Positions 25,606 to 34,622 of a stretch of 54,823 nucleotides of DNA are shown in pieces. The stretch is taken from NCBI GenBank assembly GCA_003671275.1, contig QWPB01000160.1:1-54823 (forward strand). The letters are read 5' to 3'. The position numbers and the translations under genes were made by a program. Every line of letters begins with the position of its first letter. Within the stretch, counting starts at the first letter, position 1. The notes beneath the pieces were generated by a model. The model searched no databases. It worked only from the letters and a program-made list of their open reading frames with translations, and was not told the origin of the DNA. The DNA comes from Planctomycetota bacterium. Its GTDB lineage: Bacteria > Planctomycetota > Planctomycetia > Planctomycetales > Planctomycetaceae.

Positions 25606-26826
25606 ATGAGCAGTGTCGTTCGACTCGCGATTGTCGATCCCAGCGACGGCACACGGAACTCCGTTAAGAACCTGCTGCTCGGAATCGACAGTGTCTGGTT
25701 GGAGGCGGAGTGTTCGCGCTATGAGTTCTTTGCCGATCTCATTTCCCAGACGAAGCCGGACATCGCACTGATCTCTCTCGACGCGGATCAGGCCAAGGGA
25801 CTGGCGCTGATTGTCCAGATCAATCAGCTACTTCCGTCGTGTCATATTCTGGTACTCAGCCGGTCCACAGAAGGCAGCCTGATCCTTCAGGCCATTCGAA
25901 ACGGTGCGAAAGAGTTCTTAAACGCCCCGCTTCGCCTCGACGACTTCATGGCTGCACTCGATCGCCTGCAACTGTCGGGGGGCGGTCGCAAGGGCGGCAA
26001 ATCGGGTAGCGGTTCGAAAGTCGTGACAGTCGTCGGGGCGAGCGGAGGCGTGGGGTGTACATCTCTGGCCATCAATCTGGCCTGCATCGAGGCCCAGAAC
26101 AAAGACAATTCGGTCGCGGTCATCGACCTCGATCTGGGTCTGGGCGATGCGGATGTGTGGCTGGACATCATTCCGGACTACACCATTCAAGACGTGGCGG
26201 ACAACATCACGCGGCTGGACTATTCACTGCTGAAACGATCGCTGACGCAACATGCCAGCGGCGCGTTTCTCCTGCCGCGACCGGTTCAGATGGATGACCA
26301 TCCGCCAATCACGCCCGATCAGCTGCAGCGTGTTGTGGCGTTGTTGAAGGCGACATTTACGCATCTGATTATTGACGTCAGCAAGAGTTTTTCCCCGCTG
26401 GACATTGCTGCGATGCAGGTGTCGGATATGGTGCTGATGGTCACTCAACTGGATCTGCCCTGCCTGCGTAATGTGGTTCGGGTCATGCAGTTCCTGGAAG
26501 AGCGGGAGCTGGCCAGCAAGGTCAAGGTACTCGTCAACCGCATCGGGCTGGAAGATAGTCAGATCAGCCTGAACAAGGCTCTCGATACCATCGGGCGGGA
26601 AGTCTTCTGGCAAATCCCGAACGACTACGCGTCCATGATTGAGTCGCGAAACAATGGCGTTCCCCTGATCGAGCAGGCTCCCAAGTCGAAGGCCACGAAA
26701 GCCATCGAGCATCTGGCGAATCTGATCGACCATGGCGACCATACCACCTCATCCTCGGGAGAGGCTGGTGCCGTTCCGGCGGAAAAACCCAAGCGGGGGC
26801 TGTTCAGTATTTTCGGCAAGAAATAA
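25606..26826 (+). CDS. cpaE: CpaE/TadZ-like protein with atypical receiver and P-loop
   Basis: A 406-aa protein with an N-terminal receiver-like domain (about 3-120) and a MinD/ParA-like domain (about 138-370). TadZ/CpaE proteins place the Tad machine at the pole. The receiver is degenerate: LISLDAD replaces a clear phospho-site and the conserved Lys is lost (FLNAPLR). The deviant Walker A reads GASGGVGCT (144-152): both lysines of KGGxGK are gone (S146, C151), though VIDLDLGLGDAD is kept. ATG 25606 has AAGGAT upstream. It is the last pilus gene here; the CpaF ATPase and TadB/TadC normally found next are absent. Confidence 0.85.
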   Translation: MSSVVRLAIVDPSDGTRNSVKNLLLGIDSVWLEAECSRYEFFADLISQTKPDIALISLDADQAKGLALIVQINQLLPSCHILVLSRSTEGSLILQAIRNGAKEFLNAPLRLDDFMAALDRLQLSGGGRKGGKSGSGSKVVTVVGASGGVGCTSLAINLACIEAQNKDNSVAVIDLDLGLGDADVWLDIIPDYTIQDVADNITRLDYSLLKRSLTQHASGAFLLPRPVQMDDHPPITPDQLQRVVALLKATFTHLIIDVSKSFSPLDIAAMQVSDMVLMVTQLDLPCLRNVVRVMQFLEERELASKVKVLVNRIGLEDSQISLNKALDTIGREVFWQIPNDYASMIESRNNGVPLIEQAPKSKATKAIEHLANLIDHGDHTTSSSGEAGAVPAEKPKRGLFSIFGKK

Positions 26827-26852
26827 CCACCACCGTCAGCCAGTGGGTGAGG

Positions 26853-27302
26853 TCAAGGCACGGAGTCGGGCGGCCCATTTTTCTGCCGTAAGGCATCAGC
26901 GGCGAAGGCTTCCCGTTCGAAGGGGTTGTCCAAGTACGGGTGCTGTCCGGTGATCCAGAGATACGCGGATGCCCCCAGGTAGGCCGGGAGAAAAAACGGT
27001 CCCCACCGCTCGTACTGGCGAACGTGGACCCATTCGTGATGCCGGACCTGATCCAGATCGGCAGCCGTGACACCCAGTATCACATGCCCCAGTGTCATGC
27101 CGCGGGCGCGAATCCACCGGGATCGTAAGAGCCCGGTGACGAGCGCCCCCCAAAACTCGAGGGTGGGCCCAACCCTTCGTACACTGCCGCCACAGCAGCA
27201 CCCGACCAATCCCACGCTCAGCCCCAGTAATGTCGAGGGAGCCGCCCACCCCCAGCGAATCAGCTGGGAAAGGAATCTCAGGCACAGCGAATCAGACTTC
27301 AT
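26853..27302 (-). CDS. Small membrane protein with HExxH motif (putative zincin)
   Basis: A 149-aa protein with two or three hydrophobic segments (about 20-38, 48-60, 101-118). Between them HHEWVHVRQYERWG contains HEWVH (89-93), an HExxH zinc-protease motif, and NPFEREAFAAD (126-136) offers a third Glu ligand. The arrangement resembles small membrane minigluzincins. Several Cys (GCCCGG) lie in the first helix region. Protease activity is inferred from the motif only. It is convergent with cpaE, 26 bases away, and its link to the pilus is unproven. Confidence 0.65.
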   Translation of the reverse strand: MKSDSLCLRFLSQLIRWGWAAPSTLLGLSVGLVGCCCGGSVRRVGPTLEFWGALVTGLLRSRWIRARGMTLGHVILGVTAADLDQVRHHEWVHVRQYERWGPFFLPAYLGASAYLWITGQHPYLDNPFEREAFAADALRQKNGPPDSVP

Positions 27303-27766
27303 GGGATATGTGGATTTGAGCGGTTGATTAGCCAGAGGAATGTGTGTGCGTCAGGAAAGGGGGTATAACAGACAATCTTGTCTGTCGCGCGTCTCACAGG
27401 GCATCGTTTTCCTGGAGATCATGGAGCCGGCAAGATTGCCTATCCGGCTACCGATCCTCGGGCCGGCTTTCCTGACTCACACCCCCGGGGAATCTCGTGC
27501 GGTGCATGGTTGATGAGTCCGGTTTCAGATTGGATGGCCAGGGGCCAGGGGGTTCTGTGACGATTTCGAGAAGCCGGGGTTTCCCGGGTTACGTCCCGCC
27601 TCGGAAGTGGTCCCTGGTCCGGCTCGCCAACGCCGTTTGACGGACTGTTCCAACACGGGTATTCTCGCTGTCAGACTCGACGAAATGTGGGTTTCAGGAA
27701 GTCGGAGACTACTGTCGCGGATCGTAGTCTCGTCTCTCGTCGGGCATCAACGTTTGGCTCTGACAC
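27303..27766. other. 464-base intergenic region
   Basis: No convincing gene; a 60-codon open frame at 27378-27560 has neither ribosome site nor recognisable product. It holds the palindrome at 27368-27385 and must contain the promoters of both the HExxH gene and the TPR gene, since these diverge. No clear -35/-10 pair was seen. Confidence 0.5.
27368..27385. promoter_or_regulatory. Perfect 8+8 palindrome
   Basis: ACAGACAA TC TTGTCTGT is a perfect palindrome with a 2-nt centre in the divergent gap before the large TPR gene. Its CAGACA/TGTCTG core is shared with the hairpin at 34459-34480. It could be an operator or a short dispersed repeat. Confidence 0.4.
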
Positions 27767-30700
27767 ATGGTCAATCGAGTTTGGATCGGGGCTCTGTTGA
27801 GCCTGCTGTTCTGGTGCCTGCCAACACAGGCTGCGGAACCCGTGCAGGAGTTCTTGGAAGGACTCCGCGATCGGGGCTATTACGATATCGCGATTCAATA
27901 CCTGGACCAGCTGGAGCAGCGGCCGAGCCTGTCGCCGGAACAGCGGGAGTTATTGCCTTTCGAGCGGGCCCAGACGCTGAAGACCGGGGCCTTGCTTTTG
28001 AATAGTGCGGAGGCCCAGAGGCAACAACTGGATGCGGCCCGAGCGGCGTATCAACAGTTTTCGAAAGCTTCTCCCAATCACGCTCTGGCTGCCAAGGCGA
28101 ATACCTCCCAAGGGCAGATTCTCGTCAAGAAAGCCCGCATTGAGATTCATGAGGCCGATGACCCGGTCAATGCTTCGCTGCGCATCACACATCAGCAAGC
28201 TGCCCGCGATCTGTTGAAGCAGGCCACACAGGTCTTTCAAACAGCTGGGGACGCCTATAAGAAGGAACTCGACAAGTTCCCGTCCTTCATTCCCGAGGCG
28301 GAGGCATCCCGCGTGGCCGCCCGTCGTGCCGCGGAAGATCCATATTTGGAAGTGCGGCTCGAGCTGGCTCAATGTGCCTACTGGGAAGCTCACACCTACG
28401 ATCCTGACAGCTCGGAAAAGACCACTGCTCTGCAAACGGCCGCCACGGCGTTCGAAGAGATCTTCAACTCTTACCGCCTGCAGATCGTGGGGAAATACGG
28501 TCGGCTCTGGTGGGGCAAGTGCTATGAAGAACAGAACCAGATCACCCAAGCCTTGGGGATCTTTGAAGATCTGCTGCTGATTGAGCCCAACTCGCCCGCT
28601 ACGACGGCGCTGTACGACCTGACATTACGGTTCAAACTGATCTGCCTGAATAACCCCGCCAAGAAAGACTATCCCCTGGTGGTCACGTTGGCGGAAGAGT
28701 GGATAAAAGATGCCCGTGGGCGGGAGCGTACGGAAGTCGGACTGGGGATTCAGTGGGAGTTGTGTCGCGCCCAGGAATCGCTGGGAACGGACCGAAACAT
28801 CACCGAGTCCGCACGAAATCAGGCGTTGAATCAGGCGCTGAATCGAGGACGGATCTTGAACCGGACGTCCGGTGAGTTTAAAGCTCCCGCCGGGGCGCTG
28901 GTGCAGCGGGTACTGCTGGCCCTGAATCGTGATGCGAATGATCCGACCGACTTTGACGCCGCGTATGGACTGGCAGGCAAACTGCGGGATGAATTGCGAA
29001 CGCTGAGTCAGCAGGTGCAATCGGCTCAAAAGGCGGGCAACGCCGATGAAGTGAAGACCCGTCAAGCGGCGCTCCAGACGGCTTCCTCAGAGATGGTGCG
29101 AGTTTGTGATCTGGCACTCAAACTGACGAAGCCGACAACGGATGCGCGACTGGTGGATAACGCAACGCTGCTGCTGGCGTACGGATATCTGATCGACAAT
29201 CGGTCCATGGAGGCAGCCATCGTCGCCGAGCATTTGATGAAACGCTCGGGAACCAACAACCCGGATACGGCCAAACAGGCGGCCATCGTCACTATCACAG
29301 CGCTCGAAAAGAATTATCAGGCGGCCAAAGGGCAAGACCGGGAGTACGAGTCCAATTCTCTCCGGGACATGGCGATTCGTATTGAACAGTCCCAGCCGAA
29401 TACCGATCAGGCAAATCTCGCCCGTGAAACGATCGCCAAGGTCTACCGCGATCAGGGCCAGCTGGATGAAGCCGCGGTCTGGTGGAACAAGATCCCGGCT
29501 GGTTCCCCGAATTACGCCAGTTCTCAATTGATGGCTGGTCAGGCGTTCTGGGGACAAGTTGGCCAGAAGTCCGCTCTTCCCGATGGCGAACGTCCCGCGC
29601 CGGAGAAATTGCAGGAGTGGCAGGTGTTGGCGGTGAAGCATCTGGAGGCGGGAATCACCGAGCGGGCCAAGGGCCTGCCTGCGGATGCCGCCCCACCTGA
29701 CGATCTGATTCTGGCGAAGATGACACTCTCCCAGATTCGCAATCGCCAGGGGTATTACGTGACCCGTGACGGCGTGACGGGAGCGCTCGAACTGCTGACG
29801 CGGGATCCCCACTCGGTCATGACCGCCATTGATGTTCCCGAGGGCCAGCCCCGTCCGAAAATCGTGGGGCACCCCAAGAGCCGCCAGATGGCCAGTTTTG
29901 CCTACCAGCAGCTTCTCAAAGGGTACATTGGAATCAAGGATCTCAACTCGGCGCGGGATGCGCGATTGCAGCTGGAAGCCATTGCGGCGGGAGATTCCTC
30001 CGATGCGGAAGCGTTGACGCAAGTGTTCATTGAGTTCGGGAAAGAACTGGAAAACGAGCTGAAGCAACTGCGTGCCGAGGGCGACACGGTGCGGCTGGAT
30101 GAAGTGCGAGAGGGATTTGAGTCGTTTCTGAATGATCTGTTCCAGCGGGAAGATGGACAGAATTTTTCGTCACTATTCTGGATCGCCGAGACTTTTAACA
30201 GCCTGGCGGAAGGTTCCACGGATTCGCGTGCGAAGGCGGAGGGATTCCTGGCAAAGGCATCCGAGGCCTATGGAAAAATTGTCGATCGGACTGTGGCGGA
30301 TCCGAAATTCACGTCACTGGCCAACCTGGCTGCGATTAAGGTCCGGCTGGTCCATTGCCGCCAATCCCAGGGAAGCTTTGACGAGGCTGAAAAAGTCCTG
30401 CAGTTGCTGTTGAAAGATCCAGCCTCGAAGGATTCACCCAGCGTCCAGATGGCCGGGGCTGAGTTGTATCAGGCGTGGGCCGAAAACGGGGGCCCCACCG
30501 CGGCTGAGAAGTATCAGATCGCCATCGCGGGTCAGAGAGAACCTGTCCCGATGTGGGGCTGGGCAATGACAGCTCAGCGGATGCAGCGGGCCAACCGCTC
30601 TCGGAAGGACCCCAAGCTGGAAGCACTGGAGTACGAGTCCCGCTATCACCTCGCCCGGTGTCAGTTGGCGCTGTGGCGGTTGCAGACCGACGCGGTGGCC

Positions 30701-31267
30701 AAAAAGAAAACGATTGAGCAGGCCCGCTTTGGGCTGGAGGCATTCGCCCGGTTGTCGAATGCATTTCCCCCCGAAGAGTTCGACCGGTTCAACACTCTGT
30801 ATCGCAGTATTCTGAAGGAGCAGGGCGATCCGCTGACGGACTTGCCCGTCGGAGTGGGAGGCAAAGCGGCAACCGACCCGCTCGCGGGCATTGCCGTCAA
30901 CGGCGCTGGCACAAATGGAGACGGTGCTGTCAGGGCGACGACGCCTCTCCCCGCCACCCCGGCGGAGGCGGCCCCAGCTGCTGGCGGGGGCTCCAAGACG
31001 AACGTCGTCATGATCGTACTGTTGACACTGATCGGTCTGGTGGCGATTGTGGGTATCCTGCGAGTGGCGATGAAGCCGAAGGACAGATATGCAGGGCGGC
31101 GGGCGGTTCGCAGTTCTCCCGTGAAATCTGAGGCTCCCCTGTTCCCTGTGAATCCGAATCCCTCGGACGACGCCCCAGCGGCCTCCGAGATTCCCCCTGC
31201 TCCTCGACCGGCAAAAGCAAAACCGACGCGGCTCCCGGGGAAACCGTCCGCTGGCTCTGACCAGTAG
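27767..31267 (+). CDS. Large exported TPR-type protein with C-terminal membrane anchor
   Basis: A 1166-aa protein: signal peptide (about 1-22, ending TQAAEP), a very long alpha-helical solenoid of TPR-like pairs (about 30-1030), a Gly/Ala/Pro linker, one membrane helix (about 1080-1102) and a basic, Pro-rich cytoplasmic tail of about 60 residues. This places the solenoid outside the cytoplasmic membrane. No enzyme motif was seen, so it is likely a scaffold. It precedes a second exported TPR protein by 57 bases, and the pair probably forms an operon. No clear Shine-Dalgarno precedes the ATG; the signal peptide fixes the start. Confidence 0.75.
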   Translation: MVNRVWIGALLSLLFWCLPTQAAEPVQEFLEGLRDRGYYDIAIQYLDQLEQRPSLSPEQRELLPFERAQTLKTGALLLNSAEAQRQQLDAARAAYQQFSKASPNHALAAKANTSQGQILVKKARIEIHEADDPVNASLRITHQQAARDLLKQATQVFQTAGDAYKKELDKFPSFIPEAEASRVAARRAAEDPYLEVRLELAQCAYWEAHTYDPDSSEKTTALQTAATAFEEIFNSYRLQIVGKYGRLWWGKCYEEQNQITQALGIFEDLLLIEPNSPATTALYDLTLRFKLICLNNPAKKDYPLVVTLAEEWIKDARGRERTEVGLGIQWELCRAQESLGTDRNITESARNQALNQALNRGRILNRTSGEFKAPAGALVQRVLLALNRDANDPTDFDAAYGLAGKLRDELRTLSQQVQSAQKAGNADEVKTRQAALQTASSEMVRVCDLALKLTKPTTDARLVDNATLLLAYGYLIDNRSMEAAIVAEHLMKRSGTNNPDTAKQAAIVTITALEKNYQAAKGQDREYESNSLRDMAIRIEQSQPNTDQANLARETIAKVYRDQGQLDEAAVWWNKIPAGSPNYASSQLMAGQAFWGQVGQKSALPDGERPAPEKLQEWQVLAVKHLEAGITERAKGLPADAAPPDDLILAKMTLSQIRNRQGYYVTRDGVTGALELLTRDPHSVMTAIDVPEGQPRPKIVGHPKSRQMASFAYQQLLKGYIGIKDLNSARDARLQLEAIAAGDSSDAEALTQVFIEFGKELENELKQLRAEGDTVRLDEVREGFESFLNDLFQREDGQNFSSLFWIAETFNSLAEGSTDSRAKAEGFLAKASEAYGKIVDRTVADPKFTSLANLAAIKVRLVHCRQSQGSFDEAEKVLQLLLKDPASKDSPSVQMAGAELYQAWAENGGPTAAEKYQIAIAGQREPVPMWGWAMTAQRMQRANRSRKDPKLEALEYESRYHLARCQLALWRLQTDAVAKKKTIEQARFGLEAFARLSNAFPPEEFDRFNTLYRSILKEQGDPLTDLPVGVGGKAATDPLAGIAVNGAGTNGDGAVRATTPLPATPAEAAPAAGGGSKTNVVMIVLLTLIGLVAIVGILRVAMKPKDRYAGRRAVRSSPVKSEAPLFPVNPNPSDDAPAASEIPPAPRPAKAKPTRLPGKPSAGSDQ

Positions 31268-31324
31268 TCCGCCGATCTTCCACTCACCCCCTCCCTGTTT
31301 CCTGATTGTTCAAAGAGACCTCCG

Positions 31325-32389
31325 ATGAAGCGTGTCTGGCTGACCTCGGCGCTGTTGGGTTCCCTGTTCTGCTCCGTGACGGGGTGGGCCATCGATAGTG
31401 TCGAGCGGTTCGGTGCTGATAAACCCGTGGGTGGAGAAATCAAGTCGGTCTCCAAGACCGAAGTGGTTGTCTTTCAGAAGGTCGGGAACAAGGAAGAAAA
31501 AATTCCGGCCAATGAAGTGATCTCTATCGAATGGGATGGGGAGCCCGCCGCATTCGGTCTGGCCCGAGGTGCCGAGGCGGCCCGCAATTACCAGGTGGCC
31601 CTCGAGCAGCTGACGGAAGCTGCGGACGATGCCAAAGGTGGCGACAGCAAAATGCTGGCGGACATCAACTACTACATGGCGCGGGCGAGTGCCAAGATGG
31701 CGCTGGCCGACCCGGCACAGGCGGAAGCCGCGATTACGAGGCTCAAGGGATGGCTGACCGCGAATCGCGACAACTTCCGGTTCTACGAAGGCCAGGCCCT
31801 GCTGGCCGAAGTGGCTTTGCGGTCGAAGGATTATGTCGCTGCCGATACGGCCTACACCTCGCTTTCCACGGCCCCGTGGGCTGATACCAAGATGCTGGGG
31901 CAGATCGGCCAAGCCCGAGCAGCGCTGGCTCAGAATAATCTGGCGGAAGCCCAGAAGATCTTTGATACCGTGGCGGTCATTGACGCCAAGACGCCCTTGG
32001 AAGCTGCCCGCAAACAACAGGCAATGCTGGGACAGGCCAGCTGCCTGCAATCCGAAAAGAAGTATCCGGAGGCGATTAAGATTCTGGAACAGGTCATCGA
32101 ACAGGCCGACGCCGACGAATCCCGCATCCTGGCCGAGGCCTATGTCCGGCAAGGGGACTGCCTGAACGCGTTGGGGCAGAATCCGAAAGAAGCGATCATG
32201 GCTTACCTGCATGTCGATGTGATCCCGAGCCTCGCTTCGGAGGTCGACCTGCACGCGGAATCGCTTTATCAGTTGTCCAAGCTGTGGGGAGCCGTTGGCC
32301 AGCCGGGCCGCGTGGCGGAAGCGACTGCCAAACTGGAACAACTCTACCCCACCAGCGAGTGGGCCAAGAAACTGGCTCCAGGAACGTAA
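31325..32389 (+). CDS. Exported TPR protein
   Basis: A 354-aa protein with a signal peptide (about 1-22), a short beta-rich N-terminal part (GGEIKSVSKTEVVVFQKVG, with IPANEVISIEWDG) and TPR-like helical repeats (about 75-340) such as KMLGQIGQARAALAQNNLAEA. Sequences of this kind occur next to large TPR membrane proteins in planctomycetes. It lies directly downstream of the 1166-aa protein and likely works with it. A terminator follows. Binding partner unknown. Confidence 0.75.
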   Translation: MKRVWLTSALLGSLFCSVTGWAIDSVERFGADKPVGGEIKSVSKTEVVVFQKVGNKEEKIPANEVISIEWDGEPAAFGLARGAEAARNYQVALEQLTEAADDAKGGDSKMLADINYYMARASAKMALADPAQAEAAITRLKGWLTANRDNFRFYEGQALLAEVALRSKDYVAADTAYTSLSTAPWADTKMLGQIGQARAALAQNNLAEAQKIFDTVAVIDAKTPLEAARKQQAMLGQASCLQSEKKYPEAIKILEQVIEQADADESRILAEAYVRQGDCLNALGQNPKEAIMAYLHVDVIPSLASEVDLHAESLYQLSKLWGAVGQPGRVAEATAKLEQLYPTSEWAKKLAPGT

Positions 32390-32457
32390 TATTCAGCGCG
32401 GTGTCAGCCATGGCCTGGTACGGTCATTCCTGACGCCGCGTAATCGGTCCCAATGGA

Positions 32458-32485
32458 AAAGCCCCGGTGGGTTCACCGGGGCTTT
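32458..32485. terminator. Bidirectional terminator between TPR gene and serA
   Basis: AAAGCCCCGGTG (32458-32469) pairs perfectly with CACCGGGGCTTT (32474-32485) around GGTT. A-rich and T-rich ends on both sides allow termination of the plus-strand TPR transcript and the minus-strand serA transcript. Confidence 0.8.
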
Positions 32486-32522
32486 CGTATTTCAGGGCCT
32501 TTGAGTTGCTCTCCGCGTGACT

Positions 32523-34157
32523 TTAGATTCCGAGTCGCGGCAAGGCCGCTCCGGCCTTGGGCAACTGGACCAGCTGGACGCCGGTGACATCCGGATGGGC
32601 CGCCACTTCGGCGAGGGCTGCGGTGGATGGCGCACTGTCCAGGTTCAGGATCGCGATTGACTTACCACCGGGGGTGCTCTGTTCGCGACCCAGCGCCATG
32701 CATGAGATGTTGACATTATGTTTGCCGCAGGTCGTGCCGATGGCCCCGATCAGGCCCGGTACGTCGCGATGGCGATAAACCAGCATCAGCCCATCGAGGT
32801 AAGCGTCCATCTGGTAATTGTCGAGCTTCACGAGCCGCAGGAACTCGGTCCCGAACATCGTGCCAGAGGCGGTCAGCTCGCCGCCATCGGTTTCAATGGT
32901 GGCCGAGACCAGTGTGGAAAATGCACCGGCTTTGGCGTCGGTGCTGGTCGTGATGCTCAGTCCGCGATCCTTGGCCACGACTTCGGCGTTCACGATGTTC
33001 ACACCACTGTCGAGAGCCGCTTCCATCAGACCGGTGGTAAAGGCATTGGCCAGCAATTTGGCGGGTTTCGAAGCGGCTTCACCCCGGAGCTGGATTTTGG
33101 CGCCCTTGATGGCCTTGCCCTGGTTGAGCTGGGCCAGCAGATTTCCGAGGCGGTAGGAGAGATCGAGGTACGGCTTGACGCTCTTCATCTCGGCGGCCGA
33201 GATGCTGGTCATATTGACGGCGCTGCTGATCTCGTTTTTCACGAGGAAGGCCGTAATCAGTTCAGCGGCCTCGACGGCGACATTTTCCTGAGCTTCGTCC
33301 GTGGATGCTCCGAGATGTGGGGTGCAAAGAACCTGCTTGAGTTTGGGAAGGCGGTCTTCCGGCTTGAGCGGCTCGTTCACGAATACGTCAATCGCCGCCC
33401 CGGCGATGTGACCCGCTTCGATGGCATCGGCGAGGGCGTTTTCCTCGACGATCCCGCCACGGGCACAATTCACGATCCGGGCCCCCTTCTTCATGGAGGC
33501 CAGCCGGGTGGCGTTGATCATCCCGAGCGTTTCCGGGGTGGCAGGGGTGTGGACTGTCAGAAAGTCGCATTTGGGCAGCATCTGATCGATATCGCGATGG
33601 ATCTCGATTCCCAGCTCCGCCGCCCGCTCATCCGACATGAACGGCTCGATCCCAACGATTTTCATCTCCAGCCCCTGGGCCCGTTTCGCTACACATTGGC
33701 CGATTCGTCCCAGACCGATCACGCCGAGAGTCTTTCCAGCCAGTTGCACGCCGGTGTAGCTCTTGCGGTCCCATTTGCCTTCGCGAACGGACTGCGAGGC
33801 AGGGCCGATGTGCCGGGCCATGGCCATCAGCATGGCGACCGTCAGTTCGGCGGTACTGGTCGTATTTCCCGCCGGGGTATTCATGACGATGATCCCCTGC
33901 CGTGTGGCCGCCGCCAAGTCGATCGTGTCGACACCGACTCCGGCCCGGACAATCACCTTCAACCGGGTCTGACCTTCGAGGGCTGCCGCCGTCAGCTTTG
34001 TGGCACTGCGGACGATGATGCCGTCCGCATTCGCCAGTTCTGCCCGCAGTTCTTCGAGCGAACTCACCGACTTGTTCACGATTTCGATGCCTGGAGTTTG
34101 CTCCAGGATCTTGAGGCCAGCCTTGGACAAATTGTCAGTGATCAGAACGCGTGGCAT
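32523..34157 (-). CDS. serA: D-3-phosphoglycerate dehydrogenase
   Basis: A 544-aa long-form PGDH that oxidises 3-phosphoglycerate to 3-phosphohydroxypyruvate, the first step of serine synthesis. It begins MPRVLITDNLSKAGL as family members do, has VRAGVGVDTIDL, the NAD-binding GVIGLGRIGQCVA, the substrate Arg in NCARGGIVEE, the catalytic-region His in LCTPHLGAST, an intervening ASB domain and a C-terminal ACT domain (DVPGLIGAIGTTCGKHNVNI) for feedback by serine. ATG 34157 is preferred to GTG 34208. The ribosome site is weak. It is convergent with the TPR genes and divergent from the DUF1501 gene. Confidence 0.95.
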   Translation of the reverse strand: MPRVLITDNLSKAGLKILEQTPGIEIVNKSVSSLEELRAELANADGIIVRSATKLTAAALEGQTRLKVIVRAGVGVDTIDLAAATRQGIIVMNTPAGNTTSTAELTVAMLMAMARHIGPASQSVREGKWDRKSYTGVQLAGKTLGVIGLGRIGQCVAKRAQGLEMKIVGIEPFMSDERAAELGIEIHRDIDQMLPKCDFLTVHTPATPETLGMINATRLASMKKGARIVNCARGGIVEENALADAIEAGHIAGAAIDVFVNEPLKPEDRLPKLKQVLCTPHLGASTDEAQENVAVEAAELITAFLVKNEISSAVNMTSISAAEMKSVKPYLDLSYRLGNLLAQLNQGKAIKGAKIQLRGEAASKPAKLLANAFTTGLMEAALDSGVNIVNAEVVAKDRGLSITTSTDAKAGAFSTLVSATIETDGGELTASGTMFGTEFLRLVKLDNYQMDAYLDGLMLVYRHRDVPGLIGAIGTTCGKHNVNISCMALGREQSTPGGKSIAILNLDSAPSTAALAEVAAHPDVTGVQLVQLPKAGAALPRLGI

Positions 34158-34622
34158 GGGCAAATTCCGAGTGAGGTCGAGTTCATCGACCGGCGGTGAG
34201 AAAGGCACACCGGCTCACCGTAAAGCAGCCAGTGCATCCGTAGCATAGAGGATACGGGGATTCGGTCGAGTATCGGGACCGTTCCCAGAGGATTCGGTTC
34301 ATGGAATACGCCTTCAATTCCGGGATTCGGGAAGACCGGGGAGGGGTTTAGCATCTGCTGCGACAGAAACAGCCGAGACTTGCTGACCCCAGAGTGCTTG
34401 CATCAGAAAGTCAGGTCGGCCCCTCGATCTCCAGGGAAACAATGCCCTGCGAGATGTGCGGCAGACAAAAATGTCTGCCGTACCGAATTTCTGGACTCAC
34501 ATCCAGCCCCAGACAATGGAAGCTCAAGTCTCGACGACCCTCCTCCCGATCGATAGCATGAGAGATCAGTTGTTGTTGATCTGTTCGTGGTGTCGATCCT
34601 TCATGCTTGATTGCGGTCTGTG
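34158..34622. other. 465-base divergent intergenic region
   Basis: This gap separates serA from the DUF1501 gene and must carry both promoters. Apart from the hairpin at 34459-34480 I see no gene, RNA or recognisable regulator site. Minus-strand open frames here are short or run into the antisense of the DUF1501 gene. Confidence 0.5.
34459..34480. repeat. Perfect short hairpin CGGCAGACA-AAAA-TGTCTGCCG
   Basis: CGGCAGACA (34459-34467) and TGTCTGCCG (34472-34480) pair perfectly over 9 bp around AAAA. The stem shares CAGACA/TGTCTG with the palindrome at 27368. This looks like a dispersed intergenic repeat; it lies about 140 bases before the DUF1501 start. Confidence 0.45.

Noticed and set aside
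27378-27560. 60-codon frame in the gap before the large TPR gene
   Set aside because: No ribosome site, no family and no codon signal better than chance.
32718-34199. 493-codon open frame on the plus strand
   Set aside because: Antisense shadow of serA, which matches its family over its full length.
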